Notes: generated by a model from the letters alone, not told the origin. 25,267 bases of DNA from JACTMJ01 sp039812845 (GCA_039812845.1 JBDIBK010000057.1:1-25267), one strand, 5' to 3'. Shown: positions 16,309 through 24,411, numbered from the stretch's first letter. Program-made: numbers and translations.

Positions 16309-16623
16309 ATGAAACTGACGAAATCGATTCATGCGCTATTGGTTCTTGCGTTCGCGTTCGGTATGACGGCCACCGTATTCCCGGTCTCCGCGCTCGCGGC
16401 GCCGCCGGAAACTCAGCAGGTTCAGGCCCAGGAGAAGAGCTGGACCGGGACGGTCGAACAGAAGGATGTTCAGGGAGTGAAGACCTACGTGCTGAGCACC
16501 GGTGGCCAATCTATTCCCCTCGAACCGCAGGACAAAGCGGCGGAATTCGTGGGGAAGAACGTAACCGTAACCGGGACAATGGAGGACGGCAAGGTGATGA
16601 TCAGCACCATTAAGGAGGCCTAG
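16309..16623 (+). CDS. Small secreted OB-fold-like protein (DUF5818-like)
   Basis: A 104-residue protein with a clear signal peptide (about residues 1-30, ending ALAAP) and a short beta domain: SWTGTVEQKDVQG, TYVLSTGG, then QDKAAEFVGKNVTVTGTMEDGKVMISTIKEA. The 'D-x-A-x-x-F-V-G-K-x-V-x-V-T-G' core is common in small exported acidobacterial proteins and looks like an OB-fold strand pair. The function is unknown. An AGGAAAAGGAAA purine stretch precedes the ATG. The upstream AT-richer leader contains a short hairpin GAATTG/CAATTC (16213-16232). The stop is 215 bases before the sulfatase. Confidence 0.75.
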   Translation: MKLTKSIHALLVLAFAFGMTATVFPVSALAAPPETQQVQAQEKSWTGTVEQKDVQGVKTYVLSTGGQSIPLEPQDKAAEFVGKNVTVTGTMEDGKVMISTIKEA

Positions 16624-16838
16624 CGAAAAGCTCCAGCCTGCTTAGCTCCATTGGTCCAGACATCCCCGGCGAGCGGCGGCCCCTATCCGAGCGCGGGATT
16701 TTGCGGAAGCAGATTCTCCGCACTGGAATGCGGGCGGCGCTTCGGCCGGGGATCTCCGTTGTGATCCCCGCTGGAATTCGATAGGCTCATTTCTGCCCGA
16801 GACCCGCATCCATCCCTCGAAAGGGCGGAGATTCCACG

Positions 16839-18338
16839 ATGAGCCAGACTTCCATTTCCCGGCGCAACTTTCTTGAGCGAGTGGCGACCCCGATCGCCGC
16901 CTCGGGGGCGGTGCCCGCGCTCGCCGGTTTGCCCTCGCTTGCTGGCCTTGCGGCGGGCCAGACCCCGACCTCGGGAGGCGCGCCCGACCATATTGTTCTC
17001 TGCATTGCGGACGATTTGGGTTGGCACGAAACCGGATATCAGGGCCACGCGCTGCTGCGTACGCCGGTGCTTGACGGGATGGCGGCAAGGGGGCTGCGCT
17101 TCGACCGCTTCTATTCCGGGGCGGCGCTGTGCGCGCCCACCCGTGGGAGCGTGATGACGGGGCGGAACGCCAACCGCTTCGGGGACTTTGCGCCGAACTG
17201 GTCTATCCGGCCGGAGGAGATCACAATCGCGGCCTTGCTGCGCGAGCGCGGCTTTGTGAACGGCTACTTCGGCAAGTGGCATCTGGGGCCGGTGAGGGCG
17301 GGGTCCTCCACGAATCCGGGGGCGATGGGTTTTGACGAATGGCTGGCGCACGACAACTTCTATGGGCACAGCCCGCTGCTTTCGAGGAACGGCGCGGAGC
17401 CCCAGCGGGTGAACGGCGAGAGCAGCGAGGGCGTGGCGCGGGAAGCGGTGCGCTTCCTGACGGAGCGGTCGAAAGCGGGGAAACGCACGTTTACGGTGCT
17501 GGCCTTCGGTTCTCCGCACGAACCGTACACGCCCACCGACGACGATATCGTTCCCTACCACGGCAAGGTCTCCGAGCGGCTGGCGGAACGCTTCGCGGAG
17601 ATCGGCGCGATGGACCGGGCGATGGGCTATCTGCGGGAAGGAATCCGGGACGCGGGCATCGCGGAAAATACCCTCGTGTGGTTCATCAGCGACAACGGTA
17701 CCCCGGTGCCGGACCGGGACAAGTCCCCCTTGCGCGGCGCGAAGGGGAGCTACTACGAGGGCGGGATCCGGGTACCTGCGATTCTGGAATGGCCGGCGAG
17801 GATTCGCGAGCCGCGCCGCACGCGCATGCGGGCCGTCACCAGCGACATCCTGCCCACGCTGTGCGAACTGACGGGCGCGCCACTGCCCTTACGCCCGCTC
17901 GACGGGATCAGCCTGACGCCGCTCATCGAGGGGCGGATGGACGAGCGGCCGGGCCCGATCTGCTTTTGGGGCTACGACGTGGCGCGCGAGGTTCGGGAGA
18001 ACCCGGAGCCGTATCTGCCGGAGGAGGCGCAGACGGGCAACATCCCAACGGCGAAGGTGCCGTATATCCGGTTCCGCAACCTCAAGCACCCGCGCCCAAG
18101 GACCTCCGATTTCGGCGGGGTGGCGGCAATCACGGAGGCCCGCTTCAAGCTTTACGTGCCAGCCCAGGGGGCGGCGGAACTCTACGATCTTGAGGCGGAT
18201 GACGGGGAAACGAACGACCTGGCGTCGAGCCAACCGGCGCGGGTGAAGGCCATGCGTGCGGCTCTGGAGGGCTGGCAGCGGTCCGTGGAGCGCAGCCTGA
18301 GCGGGGCGGATTACCGGGGCGAGCAAGGCGAGAAATGA
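16839..18338 (+). CDS. Tat-exported sulfatase, complete
   Basis: A complete 499-residue sulfatase, the second in the window. The twin-arginine signal is SRRNFLERV (residues 8-16), followed by a long Ala/Gly/Pro-rich hydrophobic stretch to about residue 41. Metal-site DD is at 58-59, the formylglycine motif at C98-A-P-T-R102 in a CAPTRGSVMTGR block, GKWHLG at 145-150, SPHEP with H227, and SDNG with D285-N286 followed by K302 in the GAKGSYYEGGIR segment. All residues needed for catalysis seem present. A GGAG site lies about 8 bases before the ATG. It differs from the 1-1499 sulfatase across most non-motif regions, so the two are paralogues of different subfamilies rather than a recent duplication. 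Natural substrate unknown. Confidence 0.95.
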   Translation: MSQTSISRRNFLERVATPIAASGAVPALAGLPSLAGLAAGQTPTSGGAPDHIVLCIADDLGWHETGYQGHALLRTPVLDGMAARGLRFDRFYSGAALCAPTRGSVMTGRNANRFGDFAPNWSIRPEEITIAALLRERGFVNGYFGKWHLGPVRAGSSTNPGAMGFDEWLAHDNFYGHSPLLSRNGAEPQRVNGESSEGVAREAVRFLTERSKAGKRTFTVLAFGSPHEPYTPTDDDIVPYHGKVSERLAERFAEIGAMDRAMGYLREGIRDAGIAENTLVWFISDNGTPVPDRDKSPLRGAKGSYYEGGIRVPAILEWPARIREPRRTRMRAVTSDILPTLCELTGAPLPLRPLDGISLTPLIEGRMDERPGPICFWGYDVAREVRENPEPYLPEEAQTGNIPTAKVPYIRFRNLKHPRPRTSDFGGVAAITEARFKLYVPAQGAAELYDLEADDGETNDLASSQPARVKAMRAALEGWQRSVERSLSGADYRGEQGEK

Positions 18339-18638
18339 GGATAAAGTGCGAAATCGGCAGCGCCGTTCAGCGCGGGTTTTGAGCCGTTCAACCAAGAAAA
18401 TCACCGATTTGCGGGGAATTCGCTCTTTCTTCCCAGATTGACAACCGATTCCTGTCTTGGTAACTTCAGATGTTTGCAGTGAGACATGTGGGTGCCCGGA
18501 ATCGGGTCGAAACGCCACACTCCACGAGCAAAGGTTCACGAGGCTCAACTCCAGCCCACCGGTTGGAGCATTCACTTGGGCTGGTATCGCATACAGAGCG
18601 AACCGGACCCAAGGAAAACGCCACCCAGAGGTTCATTC
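18339..18638. other. 300-base region holding the leader of the M23 peptidase gene
   Basis: No convincing separate gene; an in-frame extension to 18486 has poor start context. It contains the promoter at 18438-18466 and a long structured leader. CCAGCCC (18551-18557) can pair with GGGCTGG (18578-18584), while an alternative CTCCA/TGGAG hairpin (18549-18568) uses part of the same bases. No known riboswitch was recognised. Confidence 0.5.
18438..18466 (+). promoter_or_regulatory. Candidate promoter of the M23 peptidase gene
   Basis: A perfect -35 box TTGACA (18438-18443) is followed after 17 bases by TAACTT (18461-18466), a weak -10. Initiation near 18473 would give a leader of about 165 bases before the GTG at 18639. 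Confidence 0.5.
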
Positions 18639-19520
18639 GTGAAGCAACGGTATTTTATTCTCGTCCTGGCGCACAGCGTCCACGGGCGAATTCAGCGCAT
18701 CCACCTTCCCCACACGGTCATCTACGCCATCCTCGCGCTGGCTGTGCTTGGCTCGTTCTCGGTTTTCGGCTTTGTCGGCAGTTACGGCCGCATGGTTTGG
18801 AAAGTGGCGCAGTACAACAGCCTCCGGGAAGAGGTGGAAACGCTGCGCGACCGCTATACCAACCTGCAGAAAACGGCGGAAGAGCAGAATGAGCAGCTTG
18901 CCACGCTGCAGATCTTCGCGAGCGAAGTGTCGGTGGCCTACGGCCTGAAGCAGAACCTGAACAACGACAACGATCTTGCGTCCGAAGCGCGTCTGGTTCC
19001 GACGATGAATGAGACGCTGGAGCAATACAACTTTCTCAAGAACGCCGATTACTCCCGGATCTTCCGGGAGTTTGTGCGCAAGCGGCATTCAAACGCCATG
19101 CCGAGCATCTGGCCCGTCAATGGCCGTCTGATGGACAACTTCGGCAAGCGAATCGATCCGTTCAGCGGCCTGGGCGCGTTCCATTCCGGTGTGGACATCA
19201 AGGGCAATTACGGGGATGCGATCAAGGCCAGCGCCGACGGAATCGTGACGATGGCGGGCTGGTTTGGCGGCTACGGGCGGATCGTCGTGATCGACCACGG
19301 CCAGTATCAAACCCGGTATGCCCACCTCTCCAGCATGAAGGTGATTCCGGGCATGGAAGTGCGCCGCGGAGAAGTGATCGGCGGGATGGGGGCCACGGGC
19401 CGCGCGACGGGCACGCACCTGCACTACGAAGTGCGCGTGAACGGAGTGGCGGTGAATCCGTACCCGTTCCTGAAGCGCCCGATTACCGCGGATTCCCGCT
19501 CCACGCAATCGCCATTTTAG
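18639..19520 (+). CDS. Membrane-anchored M23 (LytM-like) metallopeptidase
   Basis: A 293-residue cell-wall endopeptidase candidate. It has one N-terminal membrane helix (about residues 27-47), a coiled-coil segment (about 57-95) and a C-terminal M23 domain (about 157-275). The Zn-binding residues are visible as H182-SGV-D186 and H260-L-H262, with catalytic H229 in YAHLSSM, so the enzyme looks active rather than a degenerate activator. The GTG at 18639 is chosen because an AGAGG site lies 7 bases upstream and the protein then begins KQRYFILV as in related M23 proteins; the longer reading from 18486 adds 51 residues of unlike composition. Helix plus coiled coil plus M23 resembles divisome-linked or envelope-remodelling peptidases. 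A strong hairpin follows at 19555. Confidence 0.92.
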   Translation: MKQRYFILVLAHSVHGRIQRIHLPHTVIYAILALAVLGSFSVFGFVGSYGRMVWKVAQYNSLREEVETLRDRYTNLQKTAEEQNEQLATLQIFASEVSVAYGLKQNLNNDNDLASEARLVPTMNETLEQYNFLKNADYSRIFREFVRKRHSNAMPSIWPVNGRLMDNFGKRIDPFSGLGAFHSGVDIKGNYGDAIKASADGIVTMAGWFGGYGRIVVIDHGQYQTRYAHLSSMKVIPGMEVRRGEVIGGMGATGRATGTHLHYEVRVNGVAVNPYPFLKRPITADSRSTQSPF

Positions 19521-19554
19521 CTTTCGAACCTCCAATCTAAGTACCTCCTTCATT

Positions 19555-19587
19555 GAGCGTCGCGGCAACCACCGCGACGCTCTATTT
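19555..19587 (+). terminator. Terminator-like hairpin after the M23 gene
   Basis: GAGCGTCGCGG (19555-19565) and CCGCGACGCTC (19572-19582) form a perfect 11-bp stem with loop CAACCA, followed by TATTT. The T tract is short and interrupted, so Rho-independent termination is probable but not certain. Confidence 0.7.
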
Positions 19588-19756
19588 GCTTGAGGGGTGA
19601 TTTTGGCTCCCCGATTCCTTTTCGATCCCGGTTTCGTTAGAATTTCAGCACACTGGATTCCAGGTTTAGAGCGCCGGATGGATTCCACGGACGGGGCGAG
19701 CCGGTTGCCTGGGGTGCCCCGGCATGCTTCGGTTTGGACAGAAGAAGGGGATTGCG

Positions 19757-20806
19757 ATGTGTTCACCGCGAAGAGACTTTTTATGGAACGCGATTGCCGT
19801 TGTGGGAGGAATGCAGATCGGCAGGCTGCATTTGCTGGGCAGTTCGCTGCTGACGCATACGGCGCTGACGTTTCTGGATTCACTTGACGATAGCCAGCGC
19901 GCGAGCGCCCGCTTCGAATTCATGGATGCGGAGCGTTACGTCTATTACTACACGCCGACGCCCCGGAAAGGCCTTGCGCTCCGCGAGATGCGCCCCGCGC
20001 AGCAGCATCTGGCCCATGCGCTGCTGGCCGCCGGGCTGAGCCAGAAGGGTTACATCAAAGCCTCCACCATCATGAGCCTGGAAGAGGTGCTCAAGGATTT
20101 GGAGAACGATTCGGGCGAACGGCGCAATCCCGGCAAGTATTACTTCAGCGTCTTTGGCTCTCCGTCGGATACCGGCATCTGGGGCTTCCGCGTGGAGGGC
20201 CACCATCTGAGCCTGCATTACACCGTGCGCGACGGCAAGCTTTTCGCGGCTCCCACGTTCTTCGGATCCAATCCTCGTGAGGTGCGGCACGGGGCGAGGA
20301 AGGGCCTGCGGGTGCTTTCGGCCGAAGAAGACCTGGCACGGGACCTGCTGCACGCGCTCAAGCCGGTGCAGCGCAAAGAGGCAATCGTCGATGCGGCGGC
20401 GTACAAGGATATTCTTTCGAGCAACCACCGCAAGGCGGCGCTGGCCGGACAGCCGTCCGGCCTTTCCGCGGCGAAGATGACTTCGGCCCAGCATGAGAAG
20501 CTCATGGCCGTGATCGGCGAATATACCGGCAGCATCGCCGACGGCGCGCGGCGATGGCGCGAAGCGCAGGTGAAGCAGGCGGCGGGCAAGCTGCTGTTTG
20601 CGTGGGCGGGCGGCCCGAACCTGGGGGACCCGCACTATTACCGCATCCAGGCTCCCACGTTCCTGATCGAGTATGACTGTACGCAGAATGAGGCCAACCA
20701 TATCCACTGCGTCTGGCGGGACTTCACCGGGGATTGGGGCGCGGACCTGCTGGCCCATCATTACCGGCACGGCCACGACGGCAAGCCGCACGGTACGATG
20801 GCTTGA
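19757..20806 (+). CDS. DUF3500 family protein with Tat-like signal
   Basis: A 349-residue protein of the DUF3500 family, function unknown. The ATG at 19757 is used because it has an AAGGGG site about 7 bases upstream and begins the Tat-like signal SPRRDFLWNAIAVVGG; an earlier ATG at 19724 adds 11 residues ahead of it. Family landmarks include KGLALREMRPAQQHLAHALL, YYFSVFGSP, WGFRVEGHHLSLHYTV, GKLFAAPTFFGSNPREV, and near the C-terminus FLIEYDCTQNEANHIHCVWRD followed by a His-rich tail (HHYRHGH). Several conserved His residues could bind metal, but that is inference. It is 154 bases upstream of the beta-propeller gene on the same strand. Confidence 0.87.
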   Translation: MCSPRRDFLWNAIAVVGGMQIGRLHLLGSSLLTHTALTFLDSLDDSQRASARFEFMDAERYVYYYTPTPRKGLALREMRPAQQHLAHALLAAGLSQKGYIKASTIMSLEEVLKDLENDSGERRNPGKYYFSVFGSPSDTGIWGFRVEGHHLSLHYTVRDGKLFAAPTFFGSNPREVRHGARKGLRVLSAEEDLARDLLHALKPVQRKEAIVDAAAYKDILSSNHRKAALAGQPSGLSAAKMTSAQHEKLMAVIGEYTGSIADGARRWREAQVKQAAGKLLFAWAGGPNLGDPHYYRIQAPTFLIEYDCTQNEANHIHCVWRDFTGDWGADLLAHHYRHGHDGKPHGTMA

Positions 20807-20960
20807 TGGGCCATTTCGCGGAGAGCGTGCGCGAGGCGGGGCGGGCTTCCGCAGGGGGCCGCTTTGACCGGCGAACCCCGGTACACTTTTCAGGGCCATC
20901 GCGCGTCCATCCTGTTGGGCCGCCGATTTGGTGCGCGGCCCCGCCAGCAGCCAACCTGTA

Positions 20961-22127
20961 ATGCTACCCATCCTTTCATCCGAACCGACCGAGCGCTCGA
21001 ACTTCAAGGAACCAAGCCGCCGCCAGACGCTGGCATCGGCATTTCGCGCGGCGGGGATGATGGCCGCCTGCGGCGTTGCCGGATTTGAGGCATCCCTGGC
21101 GAATGCTGCCGCTCTGGCGCATGTCGAATCCCAGAAAAAGGTGTTCCTTGATCCCGCAACCGAATACCAGGTGACCCGATGGACGGAGGATACCGCGGAT
21201 TCCCACTTGCCCATCGACCCCAACCGCGCCCTTTCTTCCGACGACAGCCAACTGCTCTATGCGAGCAACCGGGGCGGAACCTGGCAGCCGTACCTCCTCG
21301 ATCTGAAACGAGGAACAAGCCAGCAGACGGCCGCGCCGCGGGATCTGCGTCCGCATTCGCTGGCGATGCTGCGCGACGGCAGAGACATCGTATTCCTCGA
21401 CGGGAGCGCTTTCGTCCGTAATGAGATCCGGCGGGGGCGGATGCGGGAGCTGTACCGTTCGCCTGAGGGGTGGCAGAGCACCGGCCACCTGCTGCTTGCG
21501 CAGGACGATCGCATGGCGGCGGTGATGGAGCGGCGAGGAGGCGTCACGCGGATCGTATTCGTGGACCCGGCTTCCGGGAAGTCCCGGGAAGTGATGCGAA
21601 CGGAGGGCGGGGAACTTCTGCCGCTCGGGTTTCACCAGCGTTTTGGATTGCTGCTGCTGAACACGCAGCATATTCCGTCGCTGGTGGGCGTGCCGAACGC
21701 ACCGGCACTTCCGAACTTCCCCAAGGGTGAGGTGCTGCAGGCACGATGGGACCGCTCCGGCCGCATCCTGATGTATCTAATCCGCACGCAGGATAAGGGA
21801 GTGGAGCGCTGCCAGTTGATGGAGTACGACCTGGACGGGGGCAGCCACCGGTTGATCGCAAACACCACCAAGTTCGCGACGTTCTCGGCAAATGCCGATG
21901 CCTCCGTATTCGTCGGAGCCAGTTCGTCCAAGGCGCAGCCGCTGCTGCTTCTGCTGCTCCGGGTGACCCGCCGGGAGTTTTCCCTGATGGAACACCAATC
22001 GTCCGCGCCGGCGTCGGTGAACCCGTTCTTTTCGAACGACAGCCAGACGCTGTTCTTCGAATCGGACCGGCTGGGAAAGAGCAGCGTCTACAGTGTCAAT
22101 ATCGGGGGTCTGGTGGAGAAGACCTGA
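20961..22127 (+). CDS. Exported beta-propeller protein (TolB/PD40-like, oligogalacturonate-lyase-like)
   Basis: A 388-residue protein with a twin-arginine-type signal (PSRRQTLASAFRAAG, about residues 18-32) followed by repeats that read as propeller blades, each with a 'S-x-D-x-x-x-L-x-Y/F' turn: ALSSDDSQLLYASNRGG, WDRSGRILMYLIRTQ, FFSNDSQTLFFESDRLG. The opening FLDPATEYQVTRWT and the YLLDLKRGTSQQ blade resemble oligogalacturonate lyases, but the catalytic residues were not identified, so lyase activity is a suggestion only. The start is uncertain: ATG at 20961 lacks a ribosome site, and an in-frame GTG at 20928 would add 11 residues. It lies downstream of the DUF3500 gene in the same direction. 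No terminator is evident after it. Confidence 0.78.
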   Translation: MLPILSSEPTERSNFKEPSRRQTLASAFRAAGMMAACGVAGFEASLANAAALAHVESQKKVFLDPATEYQVTRWTEDTADSHLPIDPNRALSSDDSQLLYASNRGGTWQPYLLDLKRGTSQQTAAPRDLRPHSLAMLRDGRDIVFLDGSAFVRNEIRRGRMRELYRSPEGWQSTGHLLLAQDDRMAAVMERRGGVTRIVFVDPASGKSREVMRTEGGELLPLGFHQRFGLLLLNTQHIPSLVGVPNAPALPNFPKGEVLQARWDRSGRILMYLIRTQDKGVERCQLMEYDLDGGSHRLIANTTKFATFSANADASVFVGASSSKAQPLLLLLLRVTRREFSLMEHQSSAPASVNPFFSNDSQTLFFESDRLGKSSVYSVNIGGLVEKT

Positions 22128-22266
22128 ACGGGGCGGAGCGTTTCGATTCCACGCGTTAATGAGATGAGAGGCGCAATAACGCAAATATGATCGAAAGCCT
22201 GATTGGAACCCACGTGATTCGGTACGGGTCGGTGGATGCAGTTTACAAGGCTTTGGAATCAGAAAG

Positions 22267-22314
22267 ATGCGGGAGAAGCTCACTCGGTCGATAGCCGAAG
22301 TCTTCTCTCCGCAT
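22267..22314. repeat. Long bulged inverted repeat
   Basis: ATGCGGGAGAAG (22267-22278) pairs with CTTCTCTCCGCAT (22302-22314) with a single bulged T, closing a 23-base loop that can form a small TCGG/CCGA inner stem. No T tract follows on either strand, so it is not a standard terminator. Confidence 0.55.
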
Positions 22315-22419
22315 GCCGAAGAAAAGTAGAAGTTCCGCTAAAAAGCAATCCAGTTGTACCTTCATCCATAGTCCTAATGGGACTTCCACGCAGGCTCAAG
22401 TTGCCATAAGATCACAGCG

Positions 22420-22646
22420 TAGGAGTGTTCCCGGATTGGGCGGTGGAATTCTCTCCTCTTGCACGCTTTCCAGACCATGATGCGTCTGGCATCGAGCGCG
22501 CTGCCGGGACGGATTTCCCCGTCCGATCCAGGAATGTCTGCCCGGCCGGAAGTCCGGCTGGAGCCCAGCAAGCAACACACATTTTGCCAGTTCATTCGGC
22601 AGGGCAGAGGGGCCCCTCGGGCTTGTATTCCTCTGCCCTTTTTTTT
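22420..22646 (+). ncRNA. Candidate structured small RNA ending in an intrinsic terminator
   Basis: Three consecutive hairpins lie in a stretch without a protein gene: CCAGAC/GTCTGG (22470-22489), GGACGG/CCGTCC (22507-22524) and GCCGG/CCGGC (22545-22558). TTGGGC and GCCCAG flank them and could close a multibranch. The stretch ends with a strong Rho-independent terminator. The size, about 200-230 bases, would fit 6S RNA or a lineage-specific acidobacterial RNA, but I recognise no diagnostic core. The 5' end is a guess, placed after a TAAGAT box near 22406. It might instead be an attenuated leader of rpsU. Confidence 0.4.
22602..22646 (+). terminator. Strong Rho-independent terminator
   Basis: GGGCAGAGG (22602-22610) pairs perfectly with CCTCTGCCC (22630-22638), followed by eight T (22639-22646). 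The loop itself holds a GGGGCCCC palindrome that could compete with the main stem. It ends whatever is transcribed before rpsU. Confidence 0.88.
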
Positions 22647-22778
22647 CGGGGTGTCGCTTACCGCGGGTGCGTGTGTCGGGTGCGTGAGCATGCAACCGGG
22701 AAATCGCGCTACACTGTCAAATGGCGGTGCCGGGCATGCGCATCGCTACCATTTCCATGCGGGGAGGGGGTGAGTTAC

Positions 22779-22976
22779 TTGGCGGAAGTTTTTATTTCCG
22801 ACGGCGAAAGCCTGGAAAGCGCACTGCGCCGCTTTAAGCGGAAGGTGCAGCAGGAAGACATCATTAAGGAAATCAAGAAGCACTCCTTCTACCTGAAGCC
22901 CGGCGAAAAGAAGCGGGTGAAGCAGGCACTGGCGCGCAAGCGCAGCCGGAAGAAGGCGAGCCGCGGTTCCGAGTAG
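22779..22976 (+). CDS. rpsU: 30S ribosomal protein S21
   Basis: A 65-residue basic ribosomal protein that binds the small subunit near the anti-Shine-Dalgarno end of 16S rRNA and helps initiation. The signature ESLESALRRFKRKVQQE is at about residues 10-26, followed by HSFYLKPGEKKRVKQALARKR and a Lys/Arg/Ser-rich tail. A TTG start at 22779 is chosen: the purine-rich GGGGAGGGGG (22761-22770) is 8 bases upstream and the protein then begins (M)AEVFISDG. An in-frame GTG at 22770 overlaps that site and is less likely. It is a single-gene unit with its own terminator at 23034. Confidence 0.93.
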   Translation: MAEVFISDGESLESALRRFKRKVQQEDIIKEIKKHSFYLKPGEKKRVKQALARKRSRKKASRGSE

Positions 22977-23033
22977 GACCGTGCCGGAAGCCTTCCGACC
23001 GGGGAACTGCCTCCGATCGGGAATCATGGAAAG

Positions 23034-23058
23034 CGCCCCGCCTTGCGCGGGGCGTTTT
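23034..23058 (+). terminator. Rho-independent terminator of rpsU
   Basis: CGCCCCGC (23034-23041) pairs with GCGGGGCG (23047-23054) around a CTTGC loop and is followed by TTTT. It lies 57 bases after the S21 stop and separates it from the convergent gene at 23131-23967. Confidence 0.85.
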
Positions 23059-23130
23059 CGCGTGAAGACGCAGCGCCCATTCGCAGCGGCCGATGCGGGA
23101 CGCTTTCCCGATCTCCCGTCTCCAGTGCCT

Positions 23131-23967
23131 TTAGGGCCTCGCTTTGGATTCGGAGGCCACGGGCGGCTTCGCGCCGGGATAGTAAGCGAAATCCCACGCG
23201 CGGATATTGCTCTCCCCTGGAGAGTACGTAATCAGTGCATACTCGCCCGGTTCGAGCGCCGCGCGCGGCCATATCTGGTAGAGCATTGGTCCCGCCTCGC
23301 GCCGAAAATCTTCCACGTTCTCCTGGCTCTCCACTACTTCCTTGGAGATGGGAATGATTTCCCAGATCTGCACCGTCCGGTTTCCTTTGTGCTCGGTGAG
23401 CCTGACGAAACCAAACATCTGCTGACGGTGCAAACGAAAGTAGAACTCCGGCCGGTCGGCGGAAATGACGTTGGCGGAGCGAACGCCTTTCACTTCCACA
23501 TAGTTCTTGCCCGCCGTCAAGGGGAGCGGGTTGATTGCCTTCAGGATGGCGCGCTTGCGGTCCGTCAGCACGTCCAGTTCCGCGATGGGAAAGGTGCGCA
23601 GCTTCCCCTCTTCATAGAGATACACTCCCGGCTCGGTGGGGATGCCCTGCGCTTCCTTGCGCAGGCGCCGCTCGACGGCGTCTTCCGCGTCGATCATCTT
23701 CCGCTCTTGCTTCCGCTCCTCTTCGGCGGACTGGTTCACGGAGCGCGTCTTCTTCAGATCGATGAGATCGAGCGGGATCTCTTCCCATGCACCGCGTTCG
23801 ACGCTGTAGAAGCGCACGCGGTCCGGGAGCACCCGATACTCGCGCACAAGATGGTAACTGCCGTCCGTCAGATAGAGCCTCTGGTTGGCGGCGAAGGCGA
23901 TACCGGCGGCGAATGCCAGCAGAAACAGGAGGCATGCCACGGGGCGCATTGGGAACGATCTCGTCAT
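23131..23967 (-). CDS. Secreted protein of unknown function
   Basis: A 278-residue exported protein with a signal peptide (about residues 1-27, ending AFAAN). The mature start (QRLYLTDGSYHLVREYRVLPDRVRFYSVERG, split over two strands) looks like a small beta domain that senses or displays a 'default value', followed by a charged helical linker (about 80-105, rich in Glu, Lys and Arg) and a longer beta-rich domain. The pattern resembles secreted proteins found widely in acidobacterial genomes, but I do not recognise a named family or any catalytic motif. It is a single gene; the 172 bases upstream are shared with a divergent small gene. Length and composition support a real gene. Confidence 0.75.
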   Translation of the reverse strand: MTRSFPMRPVACLLFLLAFAAGIAFAANQRLYLTDGSYHLVREYRVLPDRVRFYSVERGAWEEIPLDLIDLKKTRSVNQSAEEERKQERKMIDAEDAVERRLRKEAQGIPTEPGVYLYEEGKLRTFPIAELDVLTDRKRAILKAINPLPLTAGKNYVEVKGVRSANVISADRPEFYFRLHRQQMFGFVRLTEHKGNRTVQIWEIIPISKEVVESQENVEDFRREAGPMLYQIWPRAALEPGEYALITYSPGESNIRAWDFAYYPGAKPPVASESKARP

Positions 23968-24139
23968 GGTGCGTTACTGCTTCGATGCCCCGGCGCGGAA
24001 CCCCGTTTCCTTACGGAACATGCCGCATTTGGTGCGGAATGCGCCTTGCGGGGATTCTTTACCCGCAGTTTATCTTTCTTTGCGTTTCCGGGCTAACGAT
24101 CCCGCGCTGCCGAACGTATACCTCATTGAGGGAAGAAAG

Positions 24140-24391
24140 ATGGCAACCGCGACGATCCAACTGATTTTCGGAGTACTGAACGTGTGGCTTCCGCTGATGT
24201 GCCTGACGCTGGCGGTGGTGGCTCTCTTCCTTCTCTACCTGCACCGCTACTCTGCAAGACTGGCGAAGGCGGCGTGCGAGCGGCCAACTGCGCGGACGCT
24301 GCCGCCCCAGGTCCTTCGCGCGCACCCTTCAGCCGATCTCCGGTCGCCGCCCGTTTCGCACCGGCCGGGTCGAGTTTCTAAGCCCAATTGA
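24140..24391 (+). CDS. Small single-pass membrane protein, unknown function
   Basis: An 83-residue protein beginning MATATIQLIFGVLNV, with one long or two short membrane helices (about residues 6-36, LNVWLPLMCLTLAVVALFLLYL) and a basic, Pro/Arg-rich C-terminal tail. The ATG at 24140 has a GAGGGA site about 8 bases upstream, which supports it over the longer in-frame reading from 23885. The tail is of low complexity and could be non-conserved. No family recognised. Confidence 0.5.
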   Translation: MATATIQLIFGVLNVWLPLMCLTLAVVALFLLYLHRYSARLAKAACERPTARTLPPQVLRAHPSADLRSPPVSHRPGRVSKPN

Positions 24392-24411
24392 TGATGCTGT
24401 GGCGGCGTCAC

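Larger units (their letters stand above)
22128..22778. other. 651-base gene-free region upstream of rpsU
   Basis: No convincing protein gene. It contains a bulged 12-bp hairpin (22267-22314), a candidate structured RNA (about 22420-22646) ending in a strong terminator, and the S21 leader, where a -10-like TACACT lies at 22710-22715. Two short frames, 35 and 55 codons, were seen and not called. Confidence 0.6.

Noticed and set aside
18473..18638. Known riboswitch (c-di-AMP type) ahead of the M23 gene
   Set aside because: The leader does not show the conserved cores that I know for that class, so only an unclassified structured leader is reported.
22187..22294. 35-codon frame MIESLIGTHVIRYGS...
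   Set aside because: Too short, weak ribosome site, and its end lies in the bulged hairpin; no family recognised.
22314..22480. Roughly 55-codon basic frame starting MPKKSRSS
   Set aside because: No ribosome site, low complexity, and it runs into the candidate RNA.
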